Part shown: positions 16,895 through 25,011 of the stretch, piece after piece
How positions within the stretch are numbered: position 1 is the stretch's first letter
Layout: each line of letters starts with the position of its first letter
Assembly: GCA_963713965.1 (NCBI GenBank)
Contig: OY970217.1
Location: 2,914,001-2,978,000 of the forward strand
Origin: CALAGB01 sp963713965
GTDB taxonomy: Bacteria; Chloroflexota; Chloroflexia; Thermomicrobiales; Thermomicrobiaceae
Direction of reading: 5' to 3'
DNA length: 64,000 bases
The notes under the pieces: model-generated
Seen by the model: only the letters and a program-made list of their open reading frames with translations
Database searches by the model: none
What the model was told of the DNA's origin: nothing
Translations under genes and position numbers: made by a program

Positions 16895-18376
16895 TTATCT
16901 CCCGGCACGATTGAGCAACAACGTCAGCAGCGTGCGAACGGCGTGACCGGTGGCACCTTTGGGCGCCAGATCGCCGTCATTGTCGTTCCAGGCTGGTCCG
17001 GCAATGTCGAGATGTGCCCAGGACGTGCCCTCGATGAACTCACGCAGGAAGAGTGCGGCGAAGATAGCACCACCTGGACGTCCGCCGCTGTTCTTCAGGT
17101 CGGCGTAGTCCCCTTTGAGCAGACCGTGATATTCGTCCCAGAGCGGCATGCGCCACATCAGCTCGCCGTTCCAATCGGCCGCCGACAGGATGTCGCCTGC
17201 CAATCGATCGTCGGTGCTGAAGACGCTCGTTCCTTGTTTGCCGAGCGAGACCACGGAAGCTCCCGTCAACGTGGCGAGATCGATCATTGAGTCGACGCCA
17301 AGGCGCGAGGTGTAGGTGAGGGCGTCGGCCAGAACGAGTCGACCCTCAGCGTCTGTGCTGATGATCTCGACCGTCTTACCGTTAAGCGTATGCAGGATGT
17401 CGCCGGGTCGATACGCTGTGCCGCTTGGCATATTCTCCGCGGCGGCGATGATGCCGTGTACAGTGAACGGGAGGTTCAGCGACGGAACCACACTCATGGC
17501 ACCGAGGACCGCTGCGCCGCCGCACATGTCGAACTTCATGGCTTCGATGCCACCGGTCGGCTTCAGGTTCATGCCGCCCGTGTCAAACGTGATGCCCTTG
17601 CCAACGAAGGCGATCGAACCCTTGGATTCACCTGATGGTTTGTAGGTGAGGTGGATCATGCGCGGATCGCGTTCGCTCCCCTTGCCGACCGCGACGATGG
17701 CTCCGGCACCCATATTCTCCAGCGCCGCACGATCGTATATCACGCAGCTCAGATCGTTTTCGAGCGCGACCTGCTGTGCCTGCACGGCGAATTCGTCCGG
17801 ATAGAGGACGTCGGCCGGCTGGTTGCCGAGATCCCGAGCCAGACACACGCCCTTGGCGATGGCGTCTCCCAACTCGACGCCCTGTCGAGCCTCGTCGCTG
17901 TCGGCGATGAAGGTTAAGGAGTCGACGTCAGAAGACGGGACATCAAACGTGCGAAAACTCAGGAAGCGATAAAGCGCCAGTCGCGTCCCCTCGGCCGCCG
18001 CTCGGAACGCGTTGACCGTCGAAAGACCGCCAGTTGGTGGCGCCGCGCTCACCACGTTGCGGGCTCCGGCCGCTCTCGCGGCACGCGCTGCCGCGCCCCA
18101 GGCTCGCGCTAGATCCGACGCTCGGTCGCTGGTGCTTTCTCCGACGCCCGTCACGACGATCCGGCGAGCCTCGATCCGTCCCAATGTCGGGATGACCTCC
18201 GTCGCGCCCACTTTGCCACTGAATGAGCTGTCGTCCAAAGCGGCTTTCAGCGCCCCGTCCAGGCGGATATCAATCTGGGCTGCTTCGTTGGTAAGCGTGC
18301 GGTCGGGTCCGACACCGATGACGATGGCGTCAGCGGCCTGACTGGCAACCGACCCCGTTTGGGTCTCGATCTTCAT
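16895..18376 (-). CDS. pepA: Leucyl aminopeptidase (M17 family)
   Basis: A cytoplasmic two-zinc exopeptidase of about 493 residues that removes N-terminal amino acids from peptides. The signature STDAEGRL (usually NTDAEGRL) lies near residue 338. The upstream metal-binding lysine and aspartate are in GKGITFDTGG near 256, and the second Asp/Lys set in KFDMCGGAAVLG near 280. The ATG at 18376 is chosen over an ATG 51 codons upstream because AGAGGAAA precedes it and the conserved N-terminal domain starts there. The extra upstream residues look non-coding. It is divergent from the threonine dehydratase gene. Confidence 0.93.
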   Translation of the reverse strand: MKIETQTGSVASQAADAIVIGVGPDRTLTNEAAQIDIRLDGALKAALDDSSFSGKVGATEVIPTLGRIEARRIVVTGVGESTSDRASDLARAWGAAARAARAAGARNVVSAAPPTGGLSTVNAFRAAAEGTRLALYRFLSFRTFDVPSSDVDSLTFIADSDEARQGVELGDAIAKGVCLARDLGNQPADVLYPDEFAVQAQQVALENDLSCVIYDRAALENMGAGAIVAVGKGSERDPRMIHLTYKPSGESKGSIAFVGKGITFDTGGMNLKPTGGIEAMKFDMCGGAAVLGAMSVVPSLNLPFTVHGIIAAAENMPSGTAYRPGDILHTLNGKTVEIISTDAEGRLVLADALTYTSRLGVDSMIDLATLTGASVVSLGKQGTSVFSTDDRLAGDILSAADWNGELMWRMPLWDEYHGLLKGDYADLKNSGGRPGGAIFAALFLREFIEGTSWAHLDIAGPAWNDNDGDLAPKGATGHAVRTLLTLLLNRAGR

Positions 18377-18594
18377 CACGTTTCCTCTCGCGATAGCAAA
18401 AGCCTTGGCTCCGCCATTATCTACGCAAGCTCGCAATCGTCGAGAGATACAACCGTCTGCGGGCACGATTCGGGCCGTCATGATTCGTGCTGGAAGGGCA
18501 CTTCGACATTGCCGGGCCCCGGAATCCATGCGAGCATGGCCGTGCCCTGAACCAGTATCGGGCAGATGACGAACGACTCGGAGGGATGAAGACG

Positions 18595-19545
18595 ATGGTC
18601 GATATTGCGGATGTGCGAGCCGCTCGGGATCGAATTGCCGGTGAAGTTCGACAGACGCCGGTCTTCACGTCGACACGCATTGGCGATCAGGTTGGCGCCA
18701 AACTCTATTTAAAGGCCGAGTCGCTGCAGAAGACGGGGTCATTCAAGGTGCGCGGCGCGCTCAATCGTCTGCGCAGCATGACGCCTGAAGAGCTCTCGCG
18801 TGGCGTCGTGACCGTGTCGGCCGGTAACCATGCGCAAGGACTCGCCTGGGCCGCGCAACGGGTCGGCACACATTGCACCGTCGTCATGACCTCCCATGCC
18901 AGTCAGACGAAAATCGCGGCCACTCGGGGTTATGGCGCTGAGGTCATTCTGGTGGACGGTCCCATCCATGACGCATTTGCCACCGTCGCCCGACTCGAAC
19001 AGGAGGAGGGCAGGGTCAACGTCCATGGCTTCGACGATCCCTGGATCATCGCCGGCCAGGGGACGGTCGGACTCGAGATCATGGAGCAGGTGCCAGACGT
19101 GGACGTCATCGTCTGTCCGGTGGGCGGCGGCGGACTGATCTCCGGCGTCTCCCTGGCTGCCAAGTCGAGCGGGCGGAATATGAAAGTCTTCGGTGTTGAG
19201 CCCAGCGGAGCGTCCGCCATGCGCCAGTCGTGGGATCGCGGCGAGGCCGTGCGGCTCGATTCGGTCAACACGATTGCGGACGGTCTGGCGCCCCCGATGG
19301 CGGGCAAGCTGACCTATGCGATGACGCGCGAATACGTGGACGACATCATTCTCCTCGATGACGACGAAATCATCGCGGGCGTCAAGGCGATCATGACCAA
19401 CGCTAAGCTGTACGTGGAGCCATCCGGCGCCGCGGCGACTGCGGCCTTATTGGCCGGCAAGATCCCGCTCAAAGAGGGCGAGACGGTCGTCTCGATCATC
19501 AGTGGCGGGAACTACGATCTCGATAAGCTCAAGTCGATTCTCTAG
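18595..19545 (+). CDS. Threonine/serine dehydratase (PLP fold type II)
   Basis: A 316-residue PLP enzyme that deaminates threonine (and probably serine) to the 2-oxo acid. The ATG at 18595 lies 9 bases after GGAGGG, against zero spacing for the in-frame ATG at 18586. The PLP lysine is K51 in SFKVRGA. The glycine-rich phosphate loop GGGGLISG is near residue 178. There is no C-terminal ACT regulatory domain, so it resembles the catabolic (TdcB-like) or serine-racemase-like group rather than the feedback-inhibited IlvA. Short form and isolated position support a catabolic role. Confidence 0.88.
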   Translation: MVDIADVRAARDRIAGEVRQTPVFTSTRIGDQVGAKLYLKAESLQKTGSFKVRGALNRLRSMTPEELSRGVVTVSAGNHAQGLAWAAQRVGTHCTVVMTSHASQTKIAATRGYGAEVILVDGPIHDAFATVARLEQEEGRVNVHGFDDPWIIAGQGTVGLEIMEQVPDVDVIVCPVGGGGLISGVSLAAKSSGRNMKVFGVEPSGASAMRQSWDRGEAVRLDSVNTIADGLAPPMAGKLTYAMTREYVDDIILLDDDEIIAGVKAIMTNAKLYVEPSGAAATAALLAGKIPLKEGETVVSIISGGNYDLDKLKSIL

Positions 19546-19561
19546 CCTCGGAGTGGCCCGC

Positions 19562-19591
19562 TTGGAACCGCGCCCGTTCGACGTATAGAAT
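19562..19591 (+). promoter_or_regulatory. Candidate promoter of the RNHCP gene
   Basis: TTGGAA at 19562-19567 and TAGAAT at 19586-19591, with an 18-base spacer, resemble a sigma70 promoter. An overlapping TATAGA lies at 19584-19589. If used, it leaves a leader of about 370 bases before the RNHCP start codon. Confidence 0.4.
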
Positions 19592-19599
19592 AGACGCGA

Positions 19600-19970
19600 C
19601 AGATTTATGGTCTCAACAGTTTTCACCTGTTGCTAGAAAGCTCGGTATCCACATGCAGAAACTTGTTTGCACCGCCTGGGTGCCCGGCTTGATCTGAGCG
19701 CGTCCCGACAACGCAGGAAGCCATTCGCGCGTCAGACGACCTCCGGCAGAGCAGGCCGATCTCCGTCGTTTGACGGACGCAGCGCCAGTGCTCATCCCGC
19801 CCGGCACCCAGGTATTTCACAACGCCGCTGGATGACTCGTGGATTCAACAATGCGGGCCAGCCAGTCGCGTCATGGAAGTTGATCGACGCCTGAATGCCG
19901 AGAAGGACAAACGTCGCGCCGCAACACGTGACCGCGAACCTGCGCGACGACGCATTTCAAGGAGAACTCG
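19600..19970 (+). other. Long structured leader upstream of the RNHCP gene, no gene seen
   Basis: No convincing ORF lies here. A small hairpin CAACAG/CTGTTG is near 19614-19632. A long-range 10-base stem pairs CCTGGGTGCC (19675-19684) with GGCACCCAGG (19803-19812), enclosing about 118 bases that hold further short stems (for example CGTC/GACG near 19762). This could be a 5' regulatory leader or an independent small RNA. I do not recognise it as a known riboswitch, 6S, SRP or RNase P RNA. Confidence 0.4.
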
Positions 19971-20474
19971 TTGAGCTACACTGATTTGGATCCATTCTTC
20001 GACGAGGAGAGCGAAGAGGTGGATCTTTTGGTTCGAAAGTCGAATCGTGAGCGCGTTAAACGCACCAGAAAACCAGCGACTAAGCCACGCGATCCAGAAC
20101 GCACGCCGGTGAAGCATGCGCGCAAACCGGATGGAAGCGAGACGTTCCGTTGCCGCCATTGTCGGCGCATGGTCGGTCCGACCATCTCCGGTGGACAACA
20201 TCGCAATCACTGTCCGGTCTGTCTCTACTCGTTGCACGTCGATGGCAAAACGCCAGGTGATCGCCGCAGCGAATGTCGCTCACTCATGGCCCCCATCGGC
20301 GTTTATACTCGCCTTTCCGGCGAGCAGGCCATCGTGCACCGATGTCTCGGCTGCGGATTTCAGCGCTTCAACCGCGTGGCGGCGGATGACAGTCCTATCG
20401 CGGTAATGGAGCTCCCACCGTTTGAGCCCGCATCAGATGAAGAAGCGGATATCGACGACGACGATATCGAATAG
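19971..20474 (+). CDS. RNHCP-domain zinc-ribbon-like protein
   Basis: A 167-residue protein. The TTG start at 19971 is supported by AAGGAGAA eight bases before it. A charged N-terminal arm leads into the RNHCP domain (about residues 58-150), named for a conserved Arg-Asn-His-Cys-Pro box, here HRNHCPVCLYS. Cysteine pairs CRHC, CPVC and CLGCG could bind two metal ions. The end is very acidic. The function of the family is unknown. It seems monocistronic, with a long leader and a strong terminator. Confidence 0.85.
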   Translation: MSYTDLDPFFDEESEEVDLLVRKSNRERVKRTRKPATKPRDPERTPVKHARKPDGSETFRCRHCRRMVGPTISGGQHRNHCPVCLYSLHVDGKTPGDRRSECRSLMAPIGVYTRLSGEQAIVHRCLGCGFQRFNRVAADDSPIAVMELPPFEPASDEEADIDDDDIE

Positions 20475-20485
20475 TGTTGTTACCT

Positions 20486-20527
20486 CGAAGAACGACCCCG
20501 GATCATATGATCCGGGGTCGTTCTTCG
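20486..20527. terminator. Bidirectional terminator, 42-base perfect palindrome
   Basis: A perfect palindrome with 21-base arms centred between 20506 and 20507, lying between the stops of the convergent RNHCP gene and the L,D-transpeptidase gene. The ends read CGAAGAACG and CGTTCTTCG, so each strand has a short T-rich stretch at the end of its hairpin. It should stop transcription in both directions. Confidence 0.85.
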
Positions 20528-20554
20528 TTCCCTCGGTGATTGAGTCTACCTGGA

Positions 20555-21766
20555 TCAGTTGTGGACCCAGACCGTGGTTCCGACTGGCGCCCAGGCGTAG
20601 ACCCAGGCCGCGCCGTCGATCGTCATGTTGACGCATCCGTGACTCATGACGTAGCCGAAGTTATGATGCCAATAGGTCCCGTGGAGTGCGTAACCACCTT
20701 CCAGGAAGTACATCACCCACGGCACGTTGGGCAGGTTGTAGTATTCGGAAGTTCCCGCCTTGCCACCGGTCATGTCGTCGTAGCGCAGCTTCCAGAAGAT
20801 GTGGAACGTGCCGGTCGGCGTGGGATGTGCCGCAACTCCAGACGAGATGTATTCGCCAAAGACCTTGTGGTCGAACTCCCAGGCTCGAAGATACTGATGC
20901 GTCAGATCCACTTCGATCCATTTTGACTCGTCTGATGGAGCGCCGGGCGGCGGAGACGTCACCTGATCCGGTGAGACATTCGGGTCGTACCACAGCCCTT
21001 GTGAATACTCAGGTACATTGGCGTCTTTCGGGATCGGAGACATGTTGACGTTCGACTTCGCGGCTGCCTGCGCACCGAGACGGCCGAGCATGACCACGCC
21101 GCCGCTGCCGTCGCTGTTCGGGTGCCATTCGAAGCGCGCGCGCTCAAGGTACTGCACCGTGTACATCTGGCCGTCGTCCGGGTTCTTCTGCTGGAACTCC
21201 TCGCTGATCGGGAACCCGAAGATCGAGAGCCCGCCGTGCCCTTCCCAATAGCTTAGGAAACCATTGCAGAGCCGGTGTCCCGTTTCAGAATAAGAATTAC
21301 AGCTGTCATCTGAGACGGCGGTGATGTGATCGAACGCTGAGTTCGTATCGCCCTGTGTCAGTTCCGCGCCCAGGCGCTGCAACTCCACGCGCTGACCTTC
21401 TGGCTGGTCGGCGTGCCACTCGAAGACCGCTCGTTCAAAGTACTGGACCGTAAGTCCGCTGGATTGGTCGGCGACCTCATCTGTGAGCGGATAGCCAAAC
21501 GAGTGGAGACCACCGTGGTCACGCCAGTAATTCAGGAAGCCATAGCTCAGATAGTGGCCGGTTTGGGAGAAGTAGACCCGGTCCGGGCCGATCTCGGCCG
21601 CTGCAGACTTGGTGGCGGGCAGCATGGCCAGCCAGGAGAGTGCGAGTAGTAGCGCGAAAAAGAGTCCAAACATTCGGCGCGGTTCGCTGAAACGAAGCAC
21701 TGCCGTCTTCGAGAACGCTGGACGCAATGTAGAACGTGAATCACGTGCCAAAGACGGGTCGCCCAT
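20555..21766 (-). CDS. Secreted L,D-transpeptidase (YkuD) with two Chloroflexota-type repeat modules
   Basis: A 403-residue exported enzyme. The ATG at 21766 is chosen over a start 59 codons upstream because AAGGTGAT lies 7 bases before it and a signal peptide (hydrophobic run near residues 31-50, cleavage around SAAAE) follows. Two similar modules of about 85 residues come next, each with a TGH..L..GFL.YW..HGGL..FG.P core and a VQY.ERA.FEWH strand. The C-terminal YkuD domain has the catalytic cysteine at about 378 in SHGCVNM and an upstream His in HGTYWHHN. It forms 3-3 peptidoglycan cross-links or anchors proteins. The modules recur in the CAP protein at 60.3 kb. Confidence 0.9.
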   Translation of the reverse strand: MGDPSLARDSRSTLRPAFSKTAVLRFSEPRRMFGLFFALLLALSWLAMLPATKSAAAEIGPDRVYFSQTGHYLSYGFLNYWRDHGGLHSFGYPLTDEVADQSSGLTVQYFERAVFEWHADQPEGQRVELQRLGAELTQGDTNSAFDHITAVSDDSCNSYSETGHRLCNGFLSYWEGHGGLSIFGFPISEEFQQKNPDDGQMYTVQYLERARFEWHPNSDGSGGVVMLGRLGAQAAAKSNVNMSPIPKDANVPEYSQGLWYDPNVSPDQVTSPPPGAPSDESKWIEVDLTHQYLRAWEFDHKVFGEYISSGVAAHPTPTGTFHIFWKLRYDDMTGGKAGTSEYYNLPNVPWVMYFLEGGYALHGTYWHHNFGYVMSHGCVNMTIDGAAWVYAWAPVGTTVWVHN

Positions 21767-21989
21767 CGGCTTGATCACCTTTCTTCCCTGTTCAATTTCC
21801 GTCACACAGTACAACGTTCGTGAGAGGACTTCGTTACAGCCGGTGACACATTGGCTTTGCGGTGCGAACAGAGGACTAGGACCGACGAACTCGGCTCCTC
21901 CCACACACATCCTATGTGCAAGACCGTTGCCGTGAACAGGCACATTCTGCGGTGTTGGACGCTCTTTGGGATTACACCGAGGTTAAAAA

Positions 21990-22020
21990 TGAGAGCCGGC
22001 GAGCTGTGCGCCGGCTCTCA
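21990..22020 (-). terminator. Rho-independent terminator of the 15-codon mini-gene
   Basis: Arms TGAGAGCCGGC (21990-22000) and GCCGGCTCTCA (22010-22020) form a perfect 11-base stem with a 9-base loop. Read on the minus strand, the stem is followed directly by TTTTT, the classical layout. It ends a transcript coming from the promoter at 22162-22190. Confidence 0.85.
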
Positions 22021-22053
22021 GGTTTCTCGGGCTATCACCGGGATGACAGCGGC

Positions 22054-22101
22054 TTACGCTGCGACCTTCCCGGTGACGCCCAAAGTACCATGGCTACTCA
22101 T
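22054..22101 (-). CDS. 15-residue peptide in its own transcription unit
   Basis: ATG at 22101 to TAA at 22054 encodes MSSHGTLGVTGKVAA. An ideal Shine-Dalgarno (AAGGAGGTGAT, 22110-22120) lies 8 bases before the ATG. A consensus-like promoter is upstream (22162-22190) and a T-tailed terminator is downstream (21990-22020), so a transcript of about 165 bases would carry only this peptide. No maturation enzyme, exporter or receptor gene is adjacent. It could be a leader or signal peptide, or a small RNA that happens to have a ribosome site. I know of no family for it. The unit looks real; the peptide is a hypothesis. Confidence 0.5.
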   Translation of the reverse strand: MSSHGTLGVTGKVAA

Positions 22102-22161
22102 GTTAGGGCATCACCTCCTTCACCCTGCTCGGTATAAATACCCGGCAAATGAATTGGCTGA

Positions 22162-22190
22162 AGCCTATCATGGCAGTTGTGGGGTGTCAA
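22162..22190 (-). promoter_or_regulatory. Sigma70-type promoter of the mini-gene
   Basis: On the minus strand TTGACA (22185-22190) is a perfect -35 hexamer, and TAGGCT (22162-22167) lies exactly 17 bases downstream as a plausible -10. Transcription would start near 22155, giving a leader of about 54 bases with a small GGTA/TACC hairpin before the ribosome site. Confidence 0.6.
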
Positions 22191-22237
22191 TGGAATTCGA
22201 GCCCTCGTTGGGCCGATCAGTACTGATGGACTTCACC

Positions 22238-22696
22238 TCAATGTGGCGGGATGACAATCACCTGCCCGGCCTGTAACGCGCTCGGATCGGTGATCGAATT
22301 CGCCTGCATTAAATCCTGCAGCGTGACGCTGAATTTCACGGCGATCTGGTACAGCGTATCCCCCTGCTGCACGGTGTATGTCCCATTCTGTCCGTTGGTC
22401 GATTGGTCGACCGCCGGAGTCGTTCCTGGCGCCGGAGTAGCCCCGTCCGCCCCTGCGTTGCTCGGCACTCCCGGCGTCGGTGTGACGATCGGAATGGCAG
22501 GGATCGCCGTCTCCGTAGCGACAACGGTCGGCGATGCACTGGGACTGCCTGACGAACCGCAGGCGCAAAGGCCGAGCACTCCGACCGCTGCAACCCCGGT
22601 GAACAGTCGCTTCGTCCAAGCAGGCAGTCGGTCATGAGATGATCGAATCGTTGCATTGAGCCATAGACGACGAACGAAGGATTCAGCCTGAGTCAC
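22238..22696 (-). CDS. LysM-domain lipoprotein
   Basis: A 152-residue exported protein. A hydrophobic helix ending in the lipobox-like GLCAC (about residues 38-47) is followed by a Pro/Thr/Ala-rich linker and a single C-terminal LysM domain (YTVQQGDTLYQIAVKFSV to QAGQVIVIP, about 107-150). LysM binds N-acetylglucosamine chains, so the protein should bridge membrane and peptidoglycan. It is the last gene of a minus-strand series that starts with the GT4 glycosyltransferase, about 48 bases after the small membrane protein gene. The long N-terminal stretch before the hydrophobic helix may mean that the true start is further in. Confidence 0.85.
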   Translation of the reverse strand: MTQAESFVRRLWLNATIRSSHDRLPAWTKRLFTGVAAVGVLGLCACGSSGSPSASPTVVATETAIPAIPIVTPTPGVPSNAGADGATPAPGTTPAVDQSTNGQNGTYTVQQGDTLYQIAVKFSVTLQDLMQANSITDPSALQAGQVIVIPPH

Positions 22697-22744
22697 GATT
22701 GGACAGTCCTTTCGACAGGATGGGCCAGCTGGAGAGTTGACGCT

Positions 22745-22933
22745 TCAACTCCCATAGACGAGTGCCAGGACGATGCTTACGAGGACGCAGATTCCGAGAC
22801 AGATGAGTAGTCCGATGAGCAGCCAGAAGACAATCGTCGCGCCGCTACGCCGAACGGTCTCATAGTGGTAGTCGTACGAGTCTGGTTCGGTGCTTGCCGT
22901 GAATTCATCTTCTGTTTGATCATGATCCATCAA
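22745..22933 (-). CDS. Small single-span membrane protein
   Basis: A 62-residue protein with an acidic, Tyr-rich N-terminal half (residues 1-28) and one hydrophobic segment (about 33-58) at the C-terminus. It begins 2 bases after the stop of the CDP-alcohol transferase gene, so it is almost certainly co-translated with it. I do not recognise a family. The arrangement suggests an accessory to lipid synthesis or merely a passenger of the operon. Confidence 0.65.
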   Translation of the reverse strand: MMDHDQTEDEFTASTEPDSYDYHYETVRRSGATIVFWLLIGLLICLGICVLVSIVLALVYGS

Positions 22934-22934
22934 G

Positions 22935-23528
22935 CTATTGTTGTTCCGAGTTTCGTGTGACTCTCCATACGTGAAAAATCCGCTGAATGGCCGTGAAGTT
23001 GGTCAGCACAGCGAGTATCCAGATCGCCCAGACGGGCCGGCTAAAGACCAAGAATACGGCCAACAAGATGACCCGCTCAGGGCGAGCGAAGAGCCCAACC
23101 TCGGCGCGTATGCCGGCTGCCTCGGCTCGCGCTCGCGCGTAGCTCACCATCAAGGACCCAATGGCGGTCGCGTAGACAAACGGGATGGCGCTACTGCCGG
23201 AGTGAAAACGCTGGAAATAGATGAGCAGACCGAAATAGATAACGGCTTCGGAATACCGATCAAGCGTCGAGTCGAGAAACCCTCCAAAGCGTGTAATCTG
23301 ATTCGAAGCTCGCGCCACCGCCCCGTCCACCATATCAAACAGCCCGGCACCGATCAGCAGGATGCCACCGATCAGCAGGTTGCCGCTGCCGATGACGGAG
23401 GCCACGATCATGTTCAGGATCAATCCGATTACGGTGAACCAGTTCGGCGAGAGATTCGATCGCGCCAGAAATGCGCCGACCTTGAGTAGGTGGGCGCGCA
23501 CCCAGGTCCCCACGAGGGTGCTGATCAT
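22935..23528 (-). CDS. CDP-alcohol phosphatidyltransferase (phosphatidylinositol/-glycerol phosphate synthase type)
   Basis: A 197-residue integral membrane enzyme that swaps CMP on a CDP-lipid for an alcohol phosphate. The CDP-alcohol motif D-G-x2-A-R-x8-G-x3-D-x3-D is intact (DGAVARASNQITRFGGFLDSTLDR region, about residues 67-90), followed by several membrane helices. It starts 18 bases after the GT4 gene on the same strand. The pairing with a PimA-like mannosyltransferase resembles the pgsA-pimA order of actinobacterial phosphatidylinositol mannoside loci, so inositol phosphate is a likely acceptor. That is inference from context. Confidence 0.88.
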   Translation of the reverse strand: MISTLVGTWVRAHLLKVGAFLARSNLSPNWFTVIGLILNMIVASVIGSGNLLIGGILLIGAGLFDMVDGAVARASNQITRFGGFLDSTLDRYSEAVIYFGLLIYFQRFHSGSSAIPFVYATAIGSLMVSYARARAEAAGIRAEVGLFARPERVILLAVFLVFSRPVWAIWILAVLTNFTAIQRIFHVWRVTRNSEQQ

Positions 23529-23546
23529 GCCGACGCTCTCATTCCG

Positions 23547-24714
23547 CTATCGACGCGACGTGAAGTAATTTGGGATCGACGGCGCAAGGCGCTGCCGGCC
23601 GACGCGCGATCGCGTGCGTTCATACGTTTCCAGAATCCGCTTTGCCACAACTGGCCAGGAATGCTCCTCAGCACGGCGTCGTCCTGCCATGTCCGAATTC
23701 CTCTCGGAGCTTCTCATCCGCCAAAAGATGAACGAGTGCGATGGCGAGCGCCTCCGGATTCTTCCGCTGGACCAACAGTCCGTCGATGCCGTGCCGCACG
23801 ACCGCCGAATATCCCCGAATATTCGTCGCGACCACCGGCTTGCCCGATGCCATGGCTTCAAGCAGAACGATGCCGAAACTTTCGCGCCCCGTCGAGGGGG
23901 CGCAGAAGACGTCGCAGGTGGAGTAGTAATTGGCCAACCCCTGTTTAGTAACGGGGCCAACAAAGACGACGTTTTCCAGCTCGTACCGCTCGATCTCACG
24001 CTCGAACCGTTTCGGCGTTCCGGGACCTACCACCAGCAGACGAACCTGTGGGAACTCCTGCCGAACGAGAGCGAAGGCACGCAGCAGGAACTTCAAACCC
24101 TTGCGCGACTCGTTGTAGCGTCCCACGAAGAGAATATTCGGGTGCCCGTCGCGGTAGCGCAGAATCGGTTCGACGTGCGGCCCGAACCAGTCGATATCGA
24201 TGCCGTTTGGAATGACCTCGTATTGCCCTGGGAAATACTGGTGGACGAAATCGAGCGCAGCTGGCGAGACGGCGATACGCGCATCGAGTTTGCCCGCGAA
24301 GTGAGACAGGATCGGCTTGGCATAGAGATAGCCAAGATTGGAGGATCGCGCCGCGTGAAACGTGCCGATATTGACGGCCTTGGAATGGAGCAGCACCATC
24401 AACGGCAAGATCGGTGCGAGCGGTTCGTGCAGGTGGACGACGTCGAACTCTTCCCGCTGCAAAAAATCCTTCACTTTTCCCGATAGGAATGGTGAGAGGG
24501 TAATGCGCGCGGTCGACCCATTTGACGGAACCGGAAACGTCACGCCGAGTCGATAGAAGTGTCCGTCGTCACCTTCGTCCTCTTCATCAGATCTGGGAGA
24601 GAGGACGCGCGTCTGGTGTCCGAGAAGCTGAAATTGGCGGTCAAGGTGCAGTACGTGCTCGTTCACCCCACCGGGAAAGCTGAAATCGAATGGAGATACC
24701 AATAGGATTTTCAA
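23547..24714 (-). CDS. GT4 glycosyltransferase, PimA-like, with a one-base frameshift
   Basis: A cytoplasmic or membrane-associated retaining glycosyltransferase. The N-terminus (LLVSPFDFSFPGGVNEH) closely recalls mycobacterial PimA, which mannosylates phosphatidylinositol. The GT4 nucleotide-sugar motif ESFGIVLLEAMASG is near residue 275. The first frame ends at 23668 with an aberrant tail. The proper C-terminus (MAGRRRAEEHSWPVVAKRIL onward) continues in another frame to 23547. Removing one C near 23692 would join LREEFG to MAGRRR. The start is probably TTG at 24714 after GGGGGG, or TTG at 24750. It heads the lipid operon. Sequence error or true mutation is not resolved. Confidence 0.82.
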
Positions 24715-24782
24715 CGGAGCCCCCCGTGGACGGCTCCCGTCCTCAGGCAATCTGACCTGGGTTTGGCCTCGACCCTGCGCAT

Positions 24783-24826
24783 CCGCCCACAGGAGGGAGC
24801 TCGCAGCGCTCGCTCCTGCAGGGCGG
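24783..24826 (-). other. Stem-loop in the leader of the GT4 operon
   Basis: CCGCCC (24783-24788) pairs with GGGCGG (24821-24826), CAGGAG (24790-24795) with CTCCTG (24813-24818), and an inner GAGC/GCTC (24797-24800 and 24808-24811) caps the stem. It sits in the presumed 5' leader of the minus-strand operon. It could be a regulatory hairpin or a dispersed REP-like element. Confidence 0.45.
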
Positions 24827-24905
24827 TCGCCTTATTGGGCACGATCGGGGCCTCCGTCCGGGTTTTGACGAGAATGTCGTAGGATGAAGCGCATCAACGG
24901 CGCGC

Positions 24906-24935
24906 ATTATAGCCCTGGGCTTCTAGTCCTGTCCA
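24906..24935 (-). promoter_or_regulatory. Promoter of the GT4-lipid operon
   Basis: On the minus strand TGGACA (24930-24935, 5 of 6 matches to the -35 consensus) and a perfect TATAAT (24906-24911) are separated by 18 bases. This is the best -10 hexamer seen in the window. It implies a leader of about 185 bases before the GT4 start. Confidence 0.6.
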
Positions 24936-25011
24936 TCATACGCGCCGTGCGGAGGAGTCGGGGACCGATCAAGGATCGGGGCACAATCGCCAGTGGATTG
25001 GAGGATGGAGC

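Noticed and set aside
19654..19698. 14-codon ORF (MQKLVCTAWVPGLI) in the RNHCP leader
   Set aside because: No ribosome site precedes it and it overlaps one arm of the long-range stem; not supported as a leader peptide.
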